Part shown: positions 36,149 through 48,068 of the stretch, piece after piece | Layout of the letters: each line of letters starts with the position of its first letter | Position numbering within the stretch: position 1 is the first letter of the stretch | Source: Cordia subcordata | Lineage: Eukaryota; Streptophyta; Magnoliopsida; Boraginales; Cordiaceae | Reading direction: 5' to 3' | Length of the DNA: 64,000 nucleotides | Assembly (NCBI GenBank): GCA_028554755.1 | Contig: JAPTOF010000001.1 | Coordinates: forward strand, 632,501-696,500 | Program-made: the position numbers and the translations under genes | Notes under the pieces: generated by a model | Told to the model about the DNA's origin: nothing | Databases searched by the model: none | What the model saw: the letters and a program-made list of their open reading frames with translations, nothing else

Positions 36149-36190
<42 letters not shown>

Positions 36191-36191
36191 T
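36149..36191. repeat. (TA)n(CA)n compound microsatellite
   Basis: About 15 TA units followed directly by 6 CA units. Confidence 0.9.
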
Positions 36192-36569
36192 GGTAAATAT
36201 TCTATTATTCAAGAAAAAGTGAAGGGGCTGAAATAGTAATATGTAGTAATACTCATAGATTAGTATCCAAGATTTGTAAAAATAGTTTTGCTCGCTTTTA
36301 TATGACCTTTAATTTATAATTAGCTGCCAAGTCGCTTTTAGATGTGCTTGATCGTGCTTAAGACAAAAATTATTTGGTTCCCTTGGTCACTAAGGTTGGA
36401 CAACGAGTCATTTCTATGATTAGCAATTAAGTTATTAACAAAGCGTTCAATGCGGGGTATATATTACATAGTTGAAGTTAAGTAATCATGTTCAATGTTT
36501 CACCATTTTAAGATTTAAGGGAACAATTTATATATTGAAAATAGCGCACTCTATTACATGCGACATTTA

Positions 36570-37210
36570 GGGCCTATTCAGAAAATTTAATTGTTAGAGT
36601 AACTGATAGCTGTTTGGGTAGCTGATAGTTATTAACTATTAGCGAATAACTATTTAACTAATTGATTGGACAAAATGTATTTGGTAAAATTAGCTGTTAA
36701 ATTAGTTAATAAATATAAAATGATGTAAAAGGATACTGATATCATGTTATTATTATTATTGTTGTTATTATTACTTTTATAGGAATAAGATAATAAATTT
36801 TATAATTAAATATTTATTTTCATAATCATATTTTAATATTAAAGTATAACTAATTTTTTGATAAAACATTTGCATCAATATTACAAAAATTAATTTTAAT
36901 AGATACAAAATTATTTTGTTAAAAAAAGTACTAATAAAACTTATGCTTTTAGTAATGTTGATTACATAGAAATTAAAATTTATTTTTATATTATTTCTTA
37001 TTTATATTTGTGAAAGATAAGGTAATATAGAGAGAGATTAGAGAAAGAATAGAAAATTTTTAAAAATACGAAAAGGGTAGAATTGTCAAAAAAAACATGA
37101 AAAGCTAAAAGCTACTTGAAAAGTTAACATTTTTAGCTTTTAGGAAACGCTAGTTGAAACACTAAATGTTACCTAAAAAGCTACTTGAAACGCTAGTTTC
37201 TGAATAGCAA
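36570..37210. mobile_element. Possible MITE, ~640 bp, with CTATTCAGAAA termini
   Basis: Begins GGGCCTATTCAGAAAATTTA. The other end, inverted, reads GCTATTCAGAAACTAGCG. The flanks are TTA on the left and TAA on the right, not an exact duplication. GCTACTTGAAA..GCTA words repeat inside, near 37100-37190. Probably a second PIF/Harbinger-type MITE family, but boundaries are uncertain. Confidence 0.5.
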
Positions 37211-37620
37211 TAATTTAGCAAAATAAGGTTTTGACTAGTCAAAACGCTAAATATTGCTTGAAAAGTTGTTGACGAACATGCACTGTATTTAGATATATTT
37301 TTAGTAAAGGAGTAGTAGAGGTTGAGTTATAGTAATTAATATTGACCGAGAATTACGTTATGCCTTTTCATCTATGTATTTCTCAAATTTTTGTTGCTAA
37401 ATACATAATAACAAAAAAGAAATGCGTTACTGTATGTGATAGGGCGAAGGACTCTCAATATTATACTCGGAAACTGTTTAAATTAAAGATAATAGCATTG
37501 TGCATTCTTTTACCCTTTTGACTGGGCAGTTCTTCATTTTCCTTTGTTCTTTTCCTTAGCTTTATGCAACATATATATAAATAACCTGATTTTCTTTTCT
37601 TTTTCTTTTTTTTTGGAATT

Positions 37621-37710
37621 AGGGGTAGCTCAAGTGGTTGAGAGCTACCTCTATCCAGGTGTAAGATCTTAAGTTCAAATTCTACGGAGGTGGGGAGTTT
37701 GCACAAAAAG
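37621..37710 (+). mobile_element. tRNA-derived SINE-like head
   Basis: A-box-like TAGCTCAAGTGGTTGAGAGC (37626-37645) and B-box-like GTTCAAATTCT (37673-37683) at tRNA-like spacing, with GGAGGTGGGGAGTTTGCAC behind. No acceptor stem closes, so it is a SINE, not a tRNA gene. Same arrangement as 39267-39376. Confidence 0.6.
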
Positions 37711-39266
37711 GAAGAAATGAAAGACCTGAATTTTTGGATCATAATGCTCATATTGCTAACTTAGCATTTGATCTCACAATCAAATTCGGGGTAGTCAGTA
37801 TATGTAATACCTTCCATGATCTGTGACTTGAATTATGAAACATGATGTTTTCAATATTTTTCTTTTATTAATGAAGATCATGCATGTTTTCGACATTTTT
37901 CTTTACTAATGAATGGGTATCCTTCGAGAACAATTTGGGCTCACGTTGGCGTTTAAACTTGCAAAAACTAATCCTAATGAGGAGAGATTAATAACATTTT
38001 GGTTGATTCAAACCCTAGCTAAATGGGAGCAAGTGTTCTACTTACATGCAATACTTCCATATAGCCCAATTATTCATCTATCTTTTCGAATTACGCATTC
38101 CAGTTATATATTTATGTGTGCATATATATGATTAAGAAATATATATATGGACCACAAGGAAGGAATTCCAAGGCTGAAGGAACGGTGAAAAGAAAAGGAA
38201 AGCGCTAGTTTAGTTAGGACGTGTCCATGGTTGTTGATGAGGAGATCATAATAAGATCACAACTGCTGCTCAACTTAAACCAGACAGCTCCATTGTCGCA
38301 AGCAACGGTTCCTCAACTTCCTCCGATATTATTAGGTGAAACATCCACTTTGGCTATATATATCCTGTGTGTTTCAGTACTACTACTTGCTTAAACGTGG
38401 CTGCATCTTGAATTATTTTAGTAATTTTAAAGACACTGAGAAATCATGCGTGGTTGATCATTGATTTAATTATTCGCTTGCTGGGACATCTCAAACAAGC
38501 ATGCAGTAGGATCTATGTACGCATAAGATGGTGACTCTCAGATGTTTTAACACATGGATTAAAAAAATTGCATATGAGTTAACTTTCCTTATGGGGAAAG
38601 TATATACATTTGTAAGATGCGTGCATGTACAATATTGTGTATTTGTATACAAGAAGGTAGGTATCAAATTATATAGTATGTGCAAGTAACTAATAATTAA
38701 GTAAGATTTCTAAGTTTGGTGTCTCGCAAGTCATCATCTGACCATGATATCTCTCATCAATTCATACTGGTACGAACAAAAATGGTTGCCCTGAATTCAT
38801 GAAGTCTTTTACGTTGAACATCTGGCAAAGGTTATGGCCTCGTCTTGCCTTGCTGGATCAATTGTGTCTTGGTTAATGGTATGAAGTATTGAAGTGGATT
38901 AAGAGAATAGCGATTACTTGAATGAATTTTTGTTTTGACAATTGGCTGTTCATTGTGGGAGGTTCTGGAATCTTGATGTCTACAGGTAACTAGTTCTGAA
39001 CAGATTAATTAGCAAAATCTTAGGCTGTTCTTGTTATGATATCTGGTACGTAGTTAATTAATAAGTTTAACAGAATTTTAAGCTGAAGGAGGGTCTATCC
39101 TGAGCAAGGGCAGATCTATTTACGGGCCAATGAGGCTGCAGCTCTTTCAAATCTTGAAGGTGAAATTTATATTAATTTGACGATTCGTGTTTTTATTTTT
39201 TTGAAAATCTCAGGATGTATAGTTTTTTATTGGTACTTTTAGATTGGAAAATCAGTTTAACTTTTG

Positions 39267-39376
39267 GGATTAGAAGGTAGATCAAGTGATTAAAATTACC
39301 TCTCTTAGATGTGAGGTCCTGAGTTCAAATCTTGTAAGAGTAAAATATTTGTTAAAAAAAAGAAAAGAAAAGAAAA
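39267..39376 (+). mobile_element. tRNA-derived SINE-like element with A-rich tail
   Basis: GTAGATCAAGTGATTAAAAT (A box) and GTTCAAATCTT (B box at 39323-39333), ending in an A-rich run near 39354-39376. Related to the head at 37621 and the remnant at 22964. Confidence 0.6.
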
Positions 39377-40885
39377 ATCAGCTTAGCTTTCACGGTACTT
39401 GAGTTTTTGGCTATCATAGATTTGTATTGTAAAAGCAATCTTTAATATTAAAAATTTTACGTTACATATTAACAAACCTCAAGGCAATTCCCCTCCTTTT
39501 GTTAATTCAGCTTCATACAAAAAAAAAAAAAAAGTTCTATACAAACGGGCTAACTTTCAAGAGTAGACACTTGAACTGTACTGATGTAATTAGCAGCCAG
39601 CTTCAAGTCAAAAACCAAGTATTTGGACCATTACCTGCCCAGACTACGTATGTTTGTGGTCTTAATTAGATGATTTCTATTATAAACCAAAAATAATCAA
39701 GAGAGTTACGTTTAAATTGACACAAGAAATCTCCTCCGCAAGACACGTAGTAATTGCGCATATCTTTACCACACATATATAAAGCACTTGTTTGGATACC
39801 GATGGAATTCTTAGCATTGAAAGGGGAACGAAGAGTAAGGATAAGTTTTACAAATAAAAATTGAAAATCTCGTAATCTCCTAAGGATGCGTATAATATTT
39901 ATAGTGGGGGAAGTATAATTTTATATAAATAAGGATAATAACATACATGTAATGCAATCGCGTAACTCAAATTTATATAAACGATTTTCCAAAATCCAAA
40001 TTGAAAATAACCCCCAAATCTGTTCTCTCTCCCCCCCTCGCCAAACACACCCTAGATGTTGAAGACAGTGAGTAGTGTGAACATAGAGATTATTCGACCG
40101 ATTAGCAAAGCTTAAAAATAATAGTGCGGAACAAGAGCTAAGGAGACAATTAATGGTATGTCTCATGGTTAATTAATTAATTAAGTAATTAACAACGATC
40201 AACATGCGTGTCAAAGATAGTAAACAATTTCCTGGTGCATTTAATTTGTCCTAGACATGCACGCATTTAGTATATGAATCTTGTAATTGTTTCCACACAG
40301 GAGATGGTGATCCACAAGCTCTCTTGTCAGGAGGAAAAGATAAAATTAATTAATAAAAGACAAAAACTATTTCATCTAGAGATTCCGAGCATTTTTGTCC
40401 CGGTGTTAATTTTCATTAGCTAAAATGCCATTTAACTCTCTGTAACGCTTATATAAAGTCATCATGTCATGTTTCGCGCTTACGTCCCAAACTTGGTAGA
40501 CGAATTGAGTATTATAAGTATAGCTAGAAAATGATTCGTTAAACTTGAAATTCATTGGCTAAAAATAATTAACATAAATTATTAATTAAATAGCATATCC
40601 TTTTATAAACCACACTCTTGTGATGGCTCCCACCAAATGGGACATTACACATTGCATGTCCATTCAAAGGAATCATTATATGACCTACATAGGATAATAT
40701 CCGTAATTATGATCTCATAAACACGAGCACAAGAAGCTACAATTGTCACACTAAAAATACCTTTCTTTTCTTTTTCTTTCGAATACTGTTGATGTACGCG
40801 CCAAAAAAAAAAAAAAAAATGAACACGTTGATGTTGTGCTTTTCTGAATTGCACTAGACTTTTCATATATGCACACAGTAAAAGT

Positions 40886-41208
40886 CTAGGTCTCAGGTTT
40901 AATTATTAGCCTGTTATCACAAACAAGTCTAATTAACTAGTTCAAAATATTTAAATTATAATGAAAATAGTAGTGAACTCAAGTCACCCTTTTTAAAATT
41001 TGCAATGTTCTAGTCGTGGTTCAACTACTGGCCTGTCACCAGAAACGGACTTAATCAACTTGTCCAAAATGCTTAAACCGTGAAGATCGTGGTAGTAAAC
41101 CCAAGTCATCCCTTAAAAGAAAATTTTAATTAACTTGTCCAAAATGCTTAAACTGTGATGACAGTAGTAGTAAACCCAAGCGAATCCAAACTACTCCTTA
41201 AAAGTCAT
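40886..41208. repeat. Three diverged tandem units (~85-115 bp)
   Basis: AATTAACTAGTTCAAAATAT, AATCAACTTGTCCAAAATGC and AATTAACTTGTCCAAAATGC start three units. Each continues with a variable GTGATGA-type stretch, AGTAGTAAACCCAAG and a CCTTTTAAAA/CCTTAAAAG end. Approximate spans are 40886-40998, 41012-41117 and 41126-41208. Confidence 0.75.
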
Positions 41209-41222
41209 AGAGTTTGCTTTAA

Positions 41223-41278
41223 TACCATCTTGTCACGCCCCGAAGCCTGCTACCATCTTGTCATGCCTCGAAACCTGC
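41223..41278. repeat. 28 bp tandem pair with TGTCACGCCCCGAA motif
   Basis: TACCATCTTGTCACGCCCCG and TACCATCTTGTCATGCCTCG begin two adjacent 28 bp units ending in CCTGC. GATGTGGGACATTACA and GATGTGGGACATCACA follow at 41413 and 41454. TGTCACAGCCCGAACC near 19345 is similar, so this is a dispersed, unclassified repeat. Confidence 0.7.
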
Positions 41279-42308
41279 GAGCAAGGCTGGTGTTGGAGGT
41301 ATAATTAATAATTACTTGAGTATTCAAATCTAACCTAAAATAGTTAATCCAAATTATTAGTTCTACCTACACCACCTACTTATAAACAAGTTATAAATCA
41401 CTTCACAAATCGATGTGGGACATTACAATTATTTCTGTTTGAGGACCTGACATTGATGTGGGACATCACACAAGTATATGGCTCTCTCAATGCTATATAT
41501 ATATCACAAGTATTTCAACAAATTAAGGATGATTTTTCTTTTTTTTTTAAAAAAAAGAAACTACACGAAAGGGAACTGATCTCACAAGGAAGCCTTGGCC
41601 TTACAAATAACCCAGCTGGTATTGATGAAGCTATTTTTTAGAATGACTCTGAGTTGTCATGAACTCAATTAATTGCTTCAGAAGAGCCTTCATGTGAGCA
41701 AGAGATTAAGCAAATTGTGCACTATACATATGAAACACATTATTGCTGCACAGTGGCTCCTTAAATTAATTTTACTTGAGAAGAAAAGGCTGCCATACGA
41801 TTACTATTGTAGTGCACAATTATATAGCCCCATATACTTGATACGAATTGAATACGTAAACGTGGTGATGACGAAATTGGTGATGGAATGGTTGAGTAAG
41901 AGTGCAACCACAGAGAGAGTGGGATTGTGTATGAAAATGGGAAGAAACTTTGGGATGCTTAGATATAGCTAGCTATTTGCCTATGGGTCGCCCCATCATT
42001 CACTTTCACCACCTTGTACACTCGATAACACCAGAACAAGATTGTTTGTTGGCATGTCGTTTTCACTAACCTGTGGTGGGTCCCTCAAATCTCACATACT
42101 ATCCCATTGTATATGTGTAAACAATTCTTAGGCCCCTTATCAAAGTTGAGACCTTTACAGAAAAGTTGGTGGTCTTACAATATATCCATATATATATATA
42201 GGTGGGTGGGGGTAGTACTTAAAGAGTATTGTTTCTCACATAAGTTAATTAAGGTTACATACGATACATATTATTGGAGATCGATCAAGCAATTTGGGGC
42301 TAGTGATT

Positions 42309-44409
42309 ATGGGGAGACAACCTTGCTGTGACAAGCTAGGGGTGAAGAAGGGGCCATGGACAGCTGAGGAAGACAAGAAGCTCATCAACTTCATACTCAC
42401 AAATGGACAATGTTGTTGGCGCGCTGTGCCTAAGCTCGCCGGCCTGAGGCGCTGCGGCAAGAGCTGTAGGCTTCGATGGACTAATTATCTTCGCCCTGAC
42501 CTCAAACGAGGCCTTCTTAGCGAAGCCGAGGAACAATTGGTTATTGATCTTCATGCTCGTCTTGGTAATAGGTAATCTCATCATCTTCTTCACTTACTCA
42601 CACTTTGCATGCATGCATTATATATGGAACTTATTGGTAGTCATTATTATTAAATACTGGTCTTCTAAGTTTTGCTTCAATACATCTAGAGTTCTTGTAT
42701 ATATCCTTGATCGAGAAGCAGCTGTTTGTAATGTTGTAGTTGCATGCTTATATAAATTCTTAAATTTTAAATGCATATAATAACAAATACAATATATATA
42801 TATATATATATATATTGGTTTTTCTTTCTTTCTTCCTTTTTTTTTTTTTTGCCGCACAAATGTTTCATGCGATAGGTAATAAACCACGTGAAATGTGCTC
42901 TTTCATGTTGCTTTCCGTCTTTTAGGCAAGCAATAATATTGGTGCTTGCATGTAAAAGGCCGATGAAATGATGAAGGATGTCTTGTAATTAAGACAAATA
43001 TATATTATTACTTTAAGGACTTTTTCTCTTTAAATTTATTAGTGAGCAATTATTGGTTTTCACCGATAATACTTTGTAATATAACCAATCCATTTTTTTA
43101 TTAGGTTCTTCATATTACAATCCAAATCAAAGTAAAAATTTATTTCGCTATTTGAGGTTGGTTGAAAATTTTTTGTCATGCTATACGTCCTATGTAATGT
43201 TGATCTTGCACCTGTTATTTTGTTAATTCCAAGTGTGAAGATAGCTAGCTAGAGTACTTTTCATTGGTGTTTGGATTAATCAACTTTCTAAATTTGAACT
43301 TGGAAAATTTCTGGCCATTAGTGGTTTGTCATTATTCTCATGTTTCTTAAAGCTCAAAATGACCAAGCAACCAATCGACAACGTAGAGAGACGTGCAAAC
43401 GAGAGAGATGTTGCATGTCTATATATAAGATATAAGATGAAATTTAAATTTAAGAGTATATTATCCTTTAAAAACAAATTAAAGAAGCTTATCGTTTACA
43501 CTCCTCCCACTGCTCTCAATTAAACAATATTGACTTGTTTACTGTCCCAAAATAACTTCATGTTCAAGCCGCTACTCCGATGTTATCGTGCTCCAGAAGA
43601 CGCAAGAGACAAAGTTTCTTGTGATAATGAGATTTGAATTTAAGAAAGTGTTATGTCATCCATAAGATGCTTTGTCCTTGTCTGTATAGGGAAGGATGAA
43701 ATGTACTTTTCGAATCCTGAGCGATATTTATATGTATATATCAATACTCTTTTGCAATTTTTTTAATTTGCTCTCGATATTATGTTTTTCGTATTGACTG
43801 TCTGCAACCTTCTTCTGAATTAGGTGGTCTAAGATTGCTGCAAGATTACCAGGACGAACAGATAACGAGATAAAAAATTGCTGGAACACCCACATCAAGA
43901 AGAAACTCCTTAAGATGGGAATTGATCCTGTGACGCATGAACCTCTCAATAAGGAGCCTAAGACATCATCGTCTGAACCATCATCATCAGCTAATGCTGA
44001 TAACATCCCAGAATCTAAGACACATCCATTACAATTTCCGGAAGCTAATAATGATCAAACTCCAAGCTCCGAGGAAAACTCAGTATCATCTTTCACTGAC
44101 AATTGCTCGACCGATGAATCCAATTTGCTTGATACTATGATCAGTGGCAACGACCCATTAATGCTGAGCTGCCTACTTAACGATGATCAGCCACCTCTTG
44201 TTGATGCTCCATGGAACTTTCCAGAACAAAAATTTGATGACAACATGGCGCCTGTGGCATCATCATCATCATCATCATGGGACCACCAAAACAGCAGCTG
44301 GCTATTGGACTGTCAAGATTTTGGGATCCATGATTTTGGTCTGGATTGCTTCGACATGGACATGAACATCTTCAACACCTTAGAGATCATGGAAAACAAG
44401 CAGCTGTAA
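42309..44409 (+). CDS. R2R3-MYB transcription factor, MYB20/40/43/85-like clade
   Basis: Nuclear DNA-binding regulator; relatives control secondary wall and phenylpropanoid genes. Exons are 42309-42571 and 43824-44409, giving 282 residues. R2 (about 14-61) has Trp 17, 37 and 57; R3 (about 67-115) has Trp 89 and 108. The [18 protein letters not shown] start and the [17 protein letters not shown] sequence after R3 mark the MYB20/43/40/85-type group. The bHLH-interaction motif in R3 is absent. The C-terminus is Ser/Asn/Asp-rich and acidic with a His-free SSSSSSW run, fitting an activation domain. The intron usually found in R2 is missing; only the R3 intron remains, and it is long (1252 bp) with a (TA)n tract. 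I chose the ATG at 42309 because it gives the invariant MGRQPCC start. Clade assignment is from motif memory, not a tree. Confidence 0.92.
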
Positions 44410-45709
44410 CATTATATTCACCGTGATGAGAGCAGAAGCAACATGGGTCAGTGCGCATGATGTTACACAAAAGTATATATCATGTCTGTCTCGATTTTAG
44501 ATGCCTAGAGTTGATATTCGTACGTCATGTTTAATTTAGAATATTCTTGGTGGGTTGAAGTGAGACTCCTTACTAGCTTCTTGACATGTTTCCTCACCAA
44601 CCAAATTAGTAAGCTCCATTAAAAATTTTAAAAAAAAATAAAAAATAAAAAATTAAAGTTTGTTTATAAAAGGTGGTACGTACAAATCGGTAAAACTAAA
44701 GTTTGTGCTACTCCTAAGGAAAACTTAATAGGAGTAACACTAGAGTTAGAAGGGTTATATATGTGAATATAAACTATCTGTAAATTATGTCTGTGATTAT
44801 GTCGGAAATAAATGAAATGTTTGTTTCTTCGTCATACAAATTGATGTATATCAATCTCTTTTTCCCCCCCTTAAAATTAAGCGTAATAATTAACATTGAT
44901 ACATAGATGAAAATTTAATAATCATTTTATAAACTTTATCATTATCGATTTTCGTCAATATCAAAATCCAGAAATTTTTGGGCGCATTTTACACAATATT
45001 TTCATTAACATCAAACCTAGAAACAAAAAGTGGCTAGCGAATTTTGTACGTTACAACATATATAAAATTGCGCAATTAGCAACCTACTCCCCATAAATTA
45101 GCGCAGAGTGGCTAGCACTGACCTCATGGTACGTCCTGTGTGTTATCGTATTTCTTTTAAGTTTGAGCACTCGACATGATTAGAGAAAGCAATCTTTTTA
45201 ATTAAAAAAATGGAACTTTATACATAATCAATGTGATAAACAGAAATTATAATGAAGTTGTAACCTTTTGGGCTCAACTATAAAGTGGACATGTACTTTG
45301 AAAACATATATTTTTAGGGGCCACAGGTAAGAAATTTCAAATCCGACAAATTAACTTTGACAAGTATCTCAGACAAGACAAAAGGTCATATACTCCGCGA
45401 AAGGGAACTGGCGGCGAACAATTTAAAGTTTTAGTGATATTATTTTTGGCTCAATTTCTAAAGGCAAAAGGAGAGTTTATTCTCGTCGTGGTCTTCTAGT
45501 TTTTTTCTCTTATATATCAACTAGTATTTAATATCCAATTGGATAATATATTTTATAGATCGATTAGTTTTTTTTTTTTAATAGGATATTCTAGCTTACT
45601 TAAGAGTGCAGAACACCACGCCTCATTTTATCTGGGGGTAGGTAGACCTTGCCAAAGCCTTTGGACTTATAATGCAATTGATGAGAATTAATGAAGTTTG
45701 ATTTGTCTT

Positions 45710-46026
45710 TGTTGGGAAAAAATATACAAACACGAAGAATACTAGAACAAAACGGATACAGGAGAATTATGTGATTCGGCCTTGAAGCCTACGTCCGCGG
45801 GCAGCAGAGAATAAATCTTTTATTGATCTCAAATATTACAAGGCTTATTCTGGTTTCTCTCACCCCACACCCCCCATGGGGTGTGGCCCTAAGGCACCTA
45901 ATACAATGTCCTAGCCTCTATTTATAGTACATAAGTATCCTAATCAATATTCTACAAGGATAAGGAAATAGTATACTACAAGAAAAATGACACATATTAA
46001 TTATGTAATACGGGCCACATTTAACA
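45710..46026 (-). mobile_element. Solo LTR of a Ty1-copia-type retrotransposon
   Basis: Read on the minus strand it starts TGTTAAATGTGG and ends CCCAACA (TG..CA ends with inverted TGTT/AACA). In order it has a TATA box (CTATAAATAGAGG), a palindromic CACCCCATGGGGTG near the expected RNA start region, AATAAA polyadenylation signals, and the CTGCCCGCGGACGTAGGC..CCGAATCAC block common in copia U5 regions. Flanks are GTCTT (left) and GTTTC (right), an imperfect 5 bp duplication. No primer-binding site, polypurine tract or coding region adjoins it, so recombination between LTRs probably removed the internal part. Confidence 0.75.
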
Positions 46027-46701
46027 GTTTCGTAATATTAAAGTATTTTGAGGAAGATGATTAGATAAATAAATGATAATAAAGTATTAATATAATCATT
46101 AAATATAGAAATCAAATAAATATATCATCATTTCACTAGCTTCCGCTTCCTCCAAATTTGTCAATTCATATTCCAACATGGTCTAATGGACTAAAGAATG
46201 TAACTAACTCTAAACCCCACCCCACCCACCCCGCAATTGCTACTCATGACATTTTCAGTGTTTCTCTATTATTTCACGGTAGCACCTTTTTTATATTCTT
46301 AAATAATTAAATAACTAGTCCTAAATATAAGTGGTCACGACTAGCAGATAATTAATTCGAATCGAATCTCACTTCTTCAATTCGTTATTGGGTAAGTAAT
46401 TAATTTTAATTATACCACGCCATGTAATGATCTGTTGGTTGACAGCATTGTAGACCACTTTGTGAAATCAATATTGTCTTTGTCATTTAATCGTCAACTC
46501 AATCAAATGTAACTAAATTCTATATAATTTCAGATTCCCTTTGCGGGAGGATATATCACATGTGGAAACGCTGCAACGAAAAAACAATTGCTGCTAAAAT
46601 CAAGATGACATCAAGATCGCGTAGGCCACCAAGGCTGCCCAAGAAAAAGCACATGTAGAAACAGTAATGATTAATGTACTTACCTAATGATTGTGACTCA
46701 T

Positions 46702-46838
46702 AAAGTTGTGTTTAAAATGAGAAGCCATGTCATTATAATGGAAAAATAAAGTTGTGTTTAAAATGAGTGGCCAAGTCATTATAATGAAAAAACTTCGTGT
46801 TTAAAAAGAGAATCCAAGGCATTATAGTGGCAAAACTT
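46702..46838. repeat. Three-unit tandem repeat (46 bp)
   Basis: AAAGTTGTGTTTAAAATGAG begins units at 46702 and 46748; a third diverged unit starts near 46794 (CTTCGTGTTTAAAAAGAG). Each ends with CATTATAATGGAAAA or a close variant. Confidence 0.85.
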
Positions 46839-47008
46839 TTGTATGATGTTAAACAATAAAAATAAAAGCATTTTATAGTCGCGATTTTTGTCATGGAAAA
46901 ATTCGAATAACTCGCTAGACTAGAAAAGGAAAATTTTAGACACTCGGGTAATGTTTGTGTCCATCATCTCCTCTCAGTTTAAATACTTCATGTGATGCAT
47001 TTTGCACC

Positions 47009-47197
47009 AGAGGACTGCGTTAAATATGGGCTTCAAAGGGAAACACAAATGGGCTCATGCACAAGTGATATGGGCCTTCTGGCCCATCTACAACAAAATA
47101 TGCTTGTTGGAGTAAACAGTGCTCTTTAGCAATTTCCCTCCATTGGCGAGCTGGCGACTGCAGACTAGCATTGACCAAATCCCTCGTTGAACAAAAA
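47009..47197 (+). promoter_or_regulatory. NAGK promoter and non-coding first exon (inferred)
   Basis: Contains several TGGGCY site II-type words (ATGGGCTTC, ATGGGCTC, ATGGGCCTTCTGGCCCAT), a class found in promoters of housekeeping and organelle-related genes. The leader exon is inferred to end at AACAAAAA|GTAAGC (47197/47198). The acceptor GATTGCAG (48641-48648) lies 54 bp before the NAGK ATG, which would make a 1451 bp leader intron. The segment is paralogous to 50503-50692. Confidence 0.55.
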
Positions 47198-47848
47198 GTA
47201 AGCAAAGCGAGCTCTATTCCCCCTAATTTGTCTTTATTCTTTCCATTTTCATGCATTTTTTTATTTTAAACAATTATTTCGTATGTTTTTTGTTACATAT
47301 TACTTCCCGAATGATGAATCTTAGAGTACATTAGTTTCCACAAATGTATGTTATTCTACAGTATGAATCCATAGAAGCATATGTTAGTTGAATTTATGAA
47401 TACTAGTAGAAATTGTATTGTGCTAAGTTTTGTTTAGATAATTAAGAACTTGTAATCAGTGCACAAGGCTCTCGAAATAGTTTGGTGTCTTTCTATGCAA
47501 GCTTATCCCTTTTTACAGAGAGAGGGGAGTAGCTGTGCACTTCTATGTCAAGCCATCAAGTTAAGCTTGAGTTTAGACTGAATGATTAAACTACAAGTGC
47601 TAATTGGGGCAGTTTGAGTAATCATTTGGTTCATTTGAAGGCTTAGTCATGGAGTTGCAATGACCTTAAGGCATGATTGAGGATTCCTATTATTGAGTTT
47701 TTGTTCAGATATGCTATTTTAACAATGGAACAGGATCAAATCAAGCCATTAGATCATGTATGCTTCAATTGCTAGTTTGTAATGGGAAAATTGGAGGGAG
47801 AAATATTGAATGTTGTATGAAATTTAGATTCTAACTTTGTCAGTTTAA

Positions 47849-48068
47849 GGGCTCGTTTGGATGCTTTTTCAAAAGCACTTTTTTTTTTTATAGAACTTAA
47901 AGTATTTTTTGAGAAGCTAAAATTTCTGGCTTCTAGAAAAAGATGAAATCAAGCTTTTATCAGAGTTATAGCTTTTTTTGAAATATAATTGAAATACTTA
48001 TTGCAAAAAGATGTCCTTTCTTCAAGAAGAAAATGTTTTTGCCTAAAAAAATAAATCGGAACATGCCC
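47849..48068. mobile_element. Tourist-like MITE, 220 bp, TAA target duplication
   Basis: Left end GGGCTCGTTTGGATGC, right end AATCGGAACATGCCC, flanked by TAA at 47846-47848 and 48069-48071. Lies in the inferred leader intron of NAGK. More diverged than the copies near 34 kb. Confidence 0.8.

Larger units (their letters stand above)
34432..42308. other. Gene-free interval upstream of the MYB gene
   Basis: Nearly 8 kb with no recognisable coding gene. Supported contents: (TA)n at 35854-35874, (TA)n(CA)n at 36149-36191, a MITE-like element at 36570-37210, two SINE-like heads at 37621 and 39267, and the tandem repeat cluster at 40886-41278. Open frames here are short, with no family resemblance or supporting splice context. 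Confidence 0.55.
44410..47008. other. Intergenic region with solo LTR and 46 bp tandem repeat
   Basis: Downstream of MYB and upstream of the NAGK promoter. Supported contents are the solo LTR (45710-46026) and tandem array (46702-46838). The rest is AT-rich with no gene. Confidence 0.55.

Noticed and set aside
41453..41972. Short open frames upstream of MYB as small proteins
   Set aside because: No conserved motif, and they overlap repeat sequence containing GATGTGGGACAT.
47020..47256. 78-codon minus-strand open frame over the NAGK upstream region
   Set aside because: The sequence behaves like promoter and leader exon (site II words, GTAAGC donor) duplicated at 50.5 kb, where the frame is not conserved.
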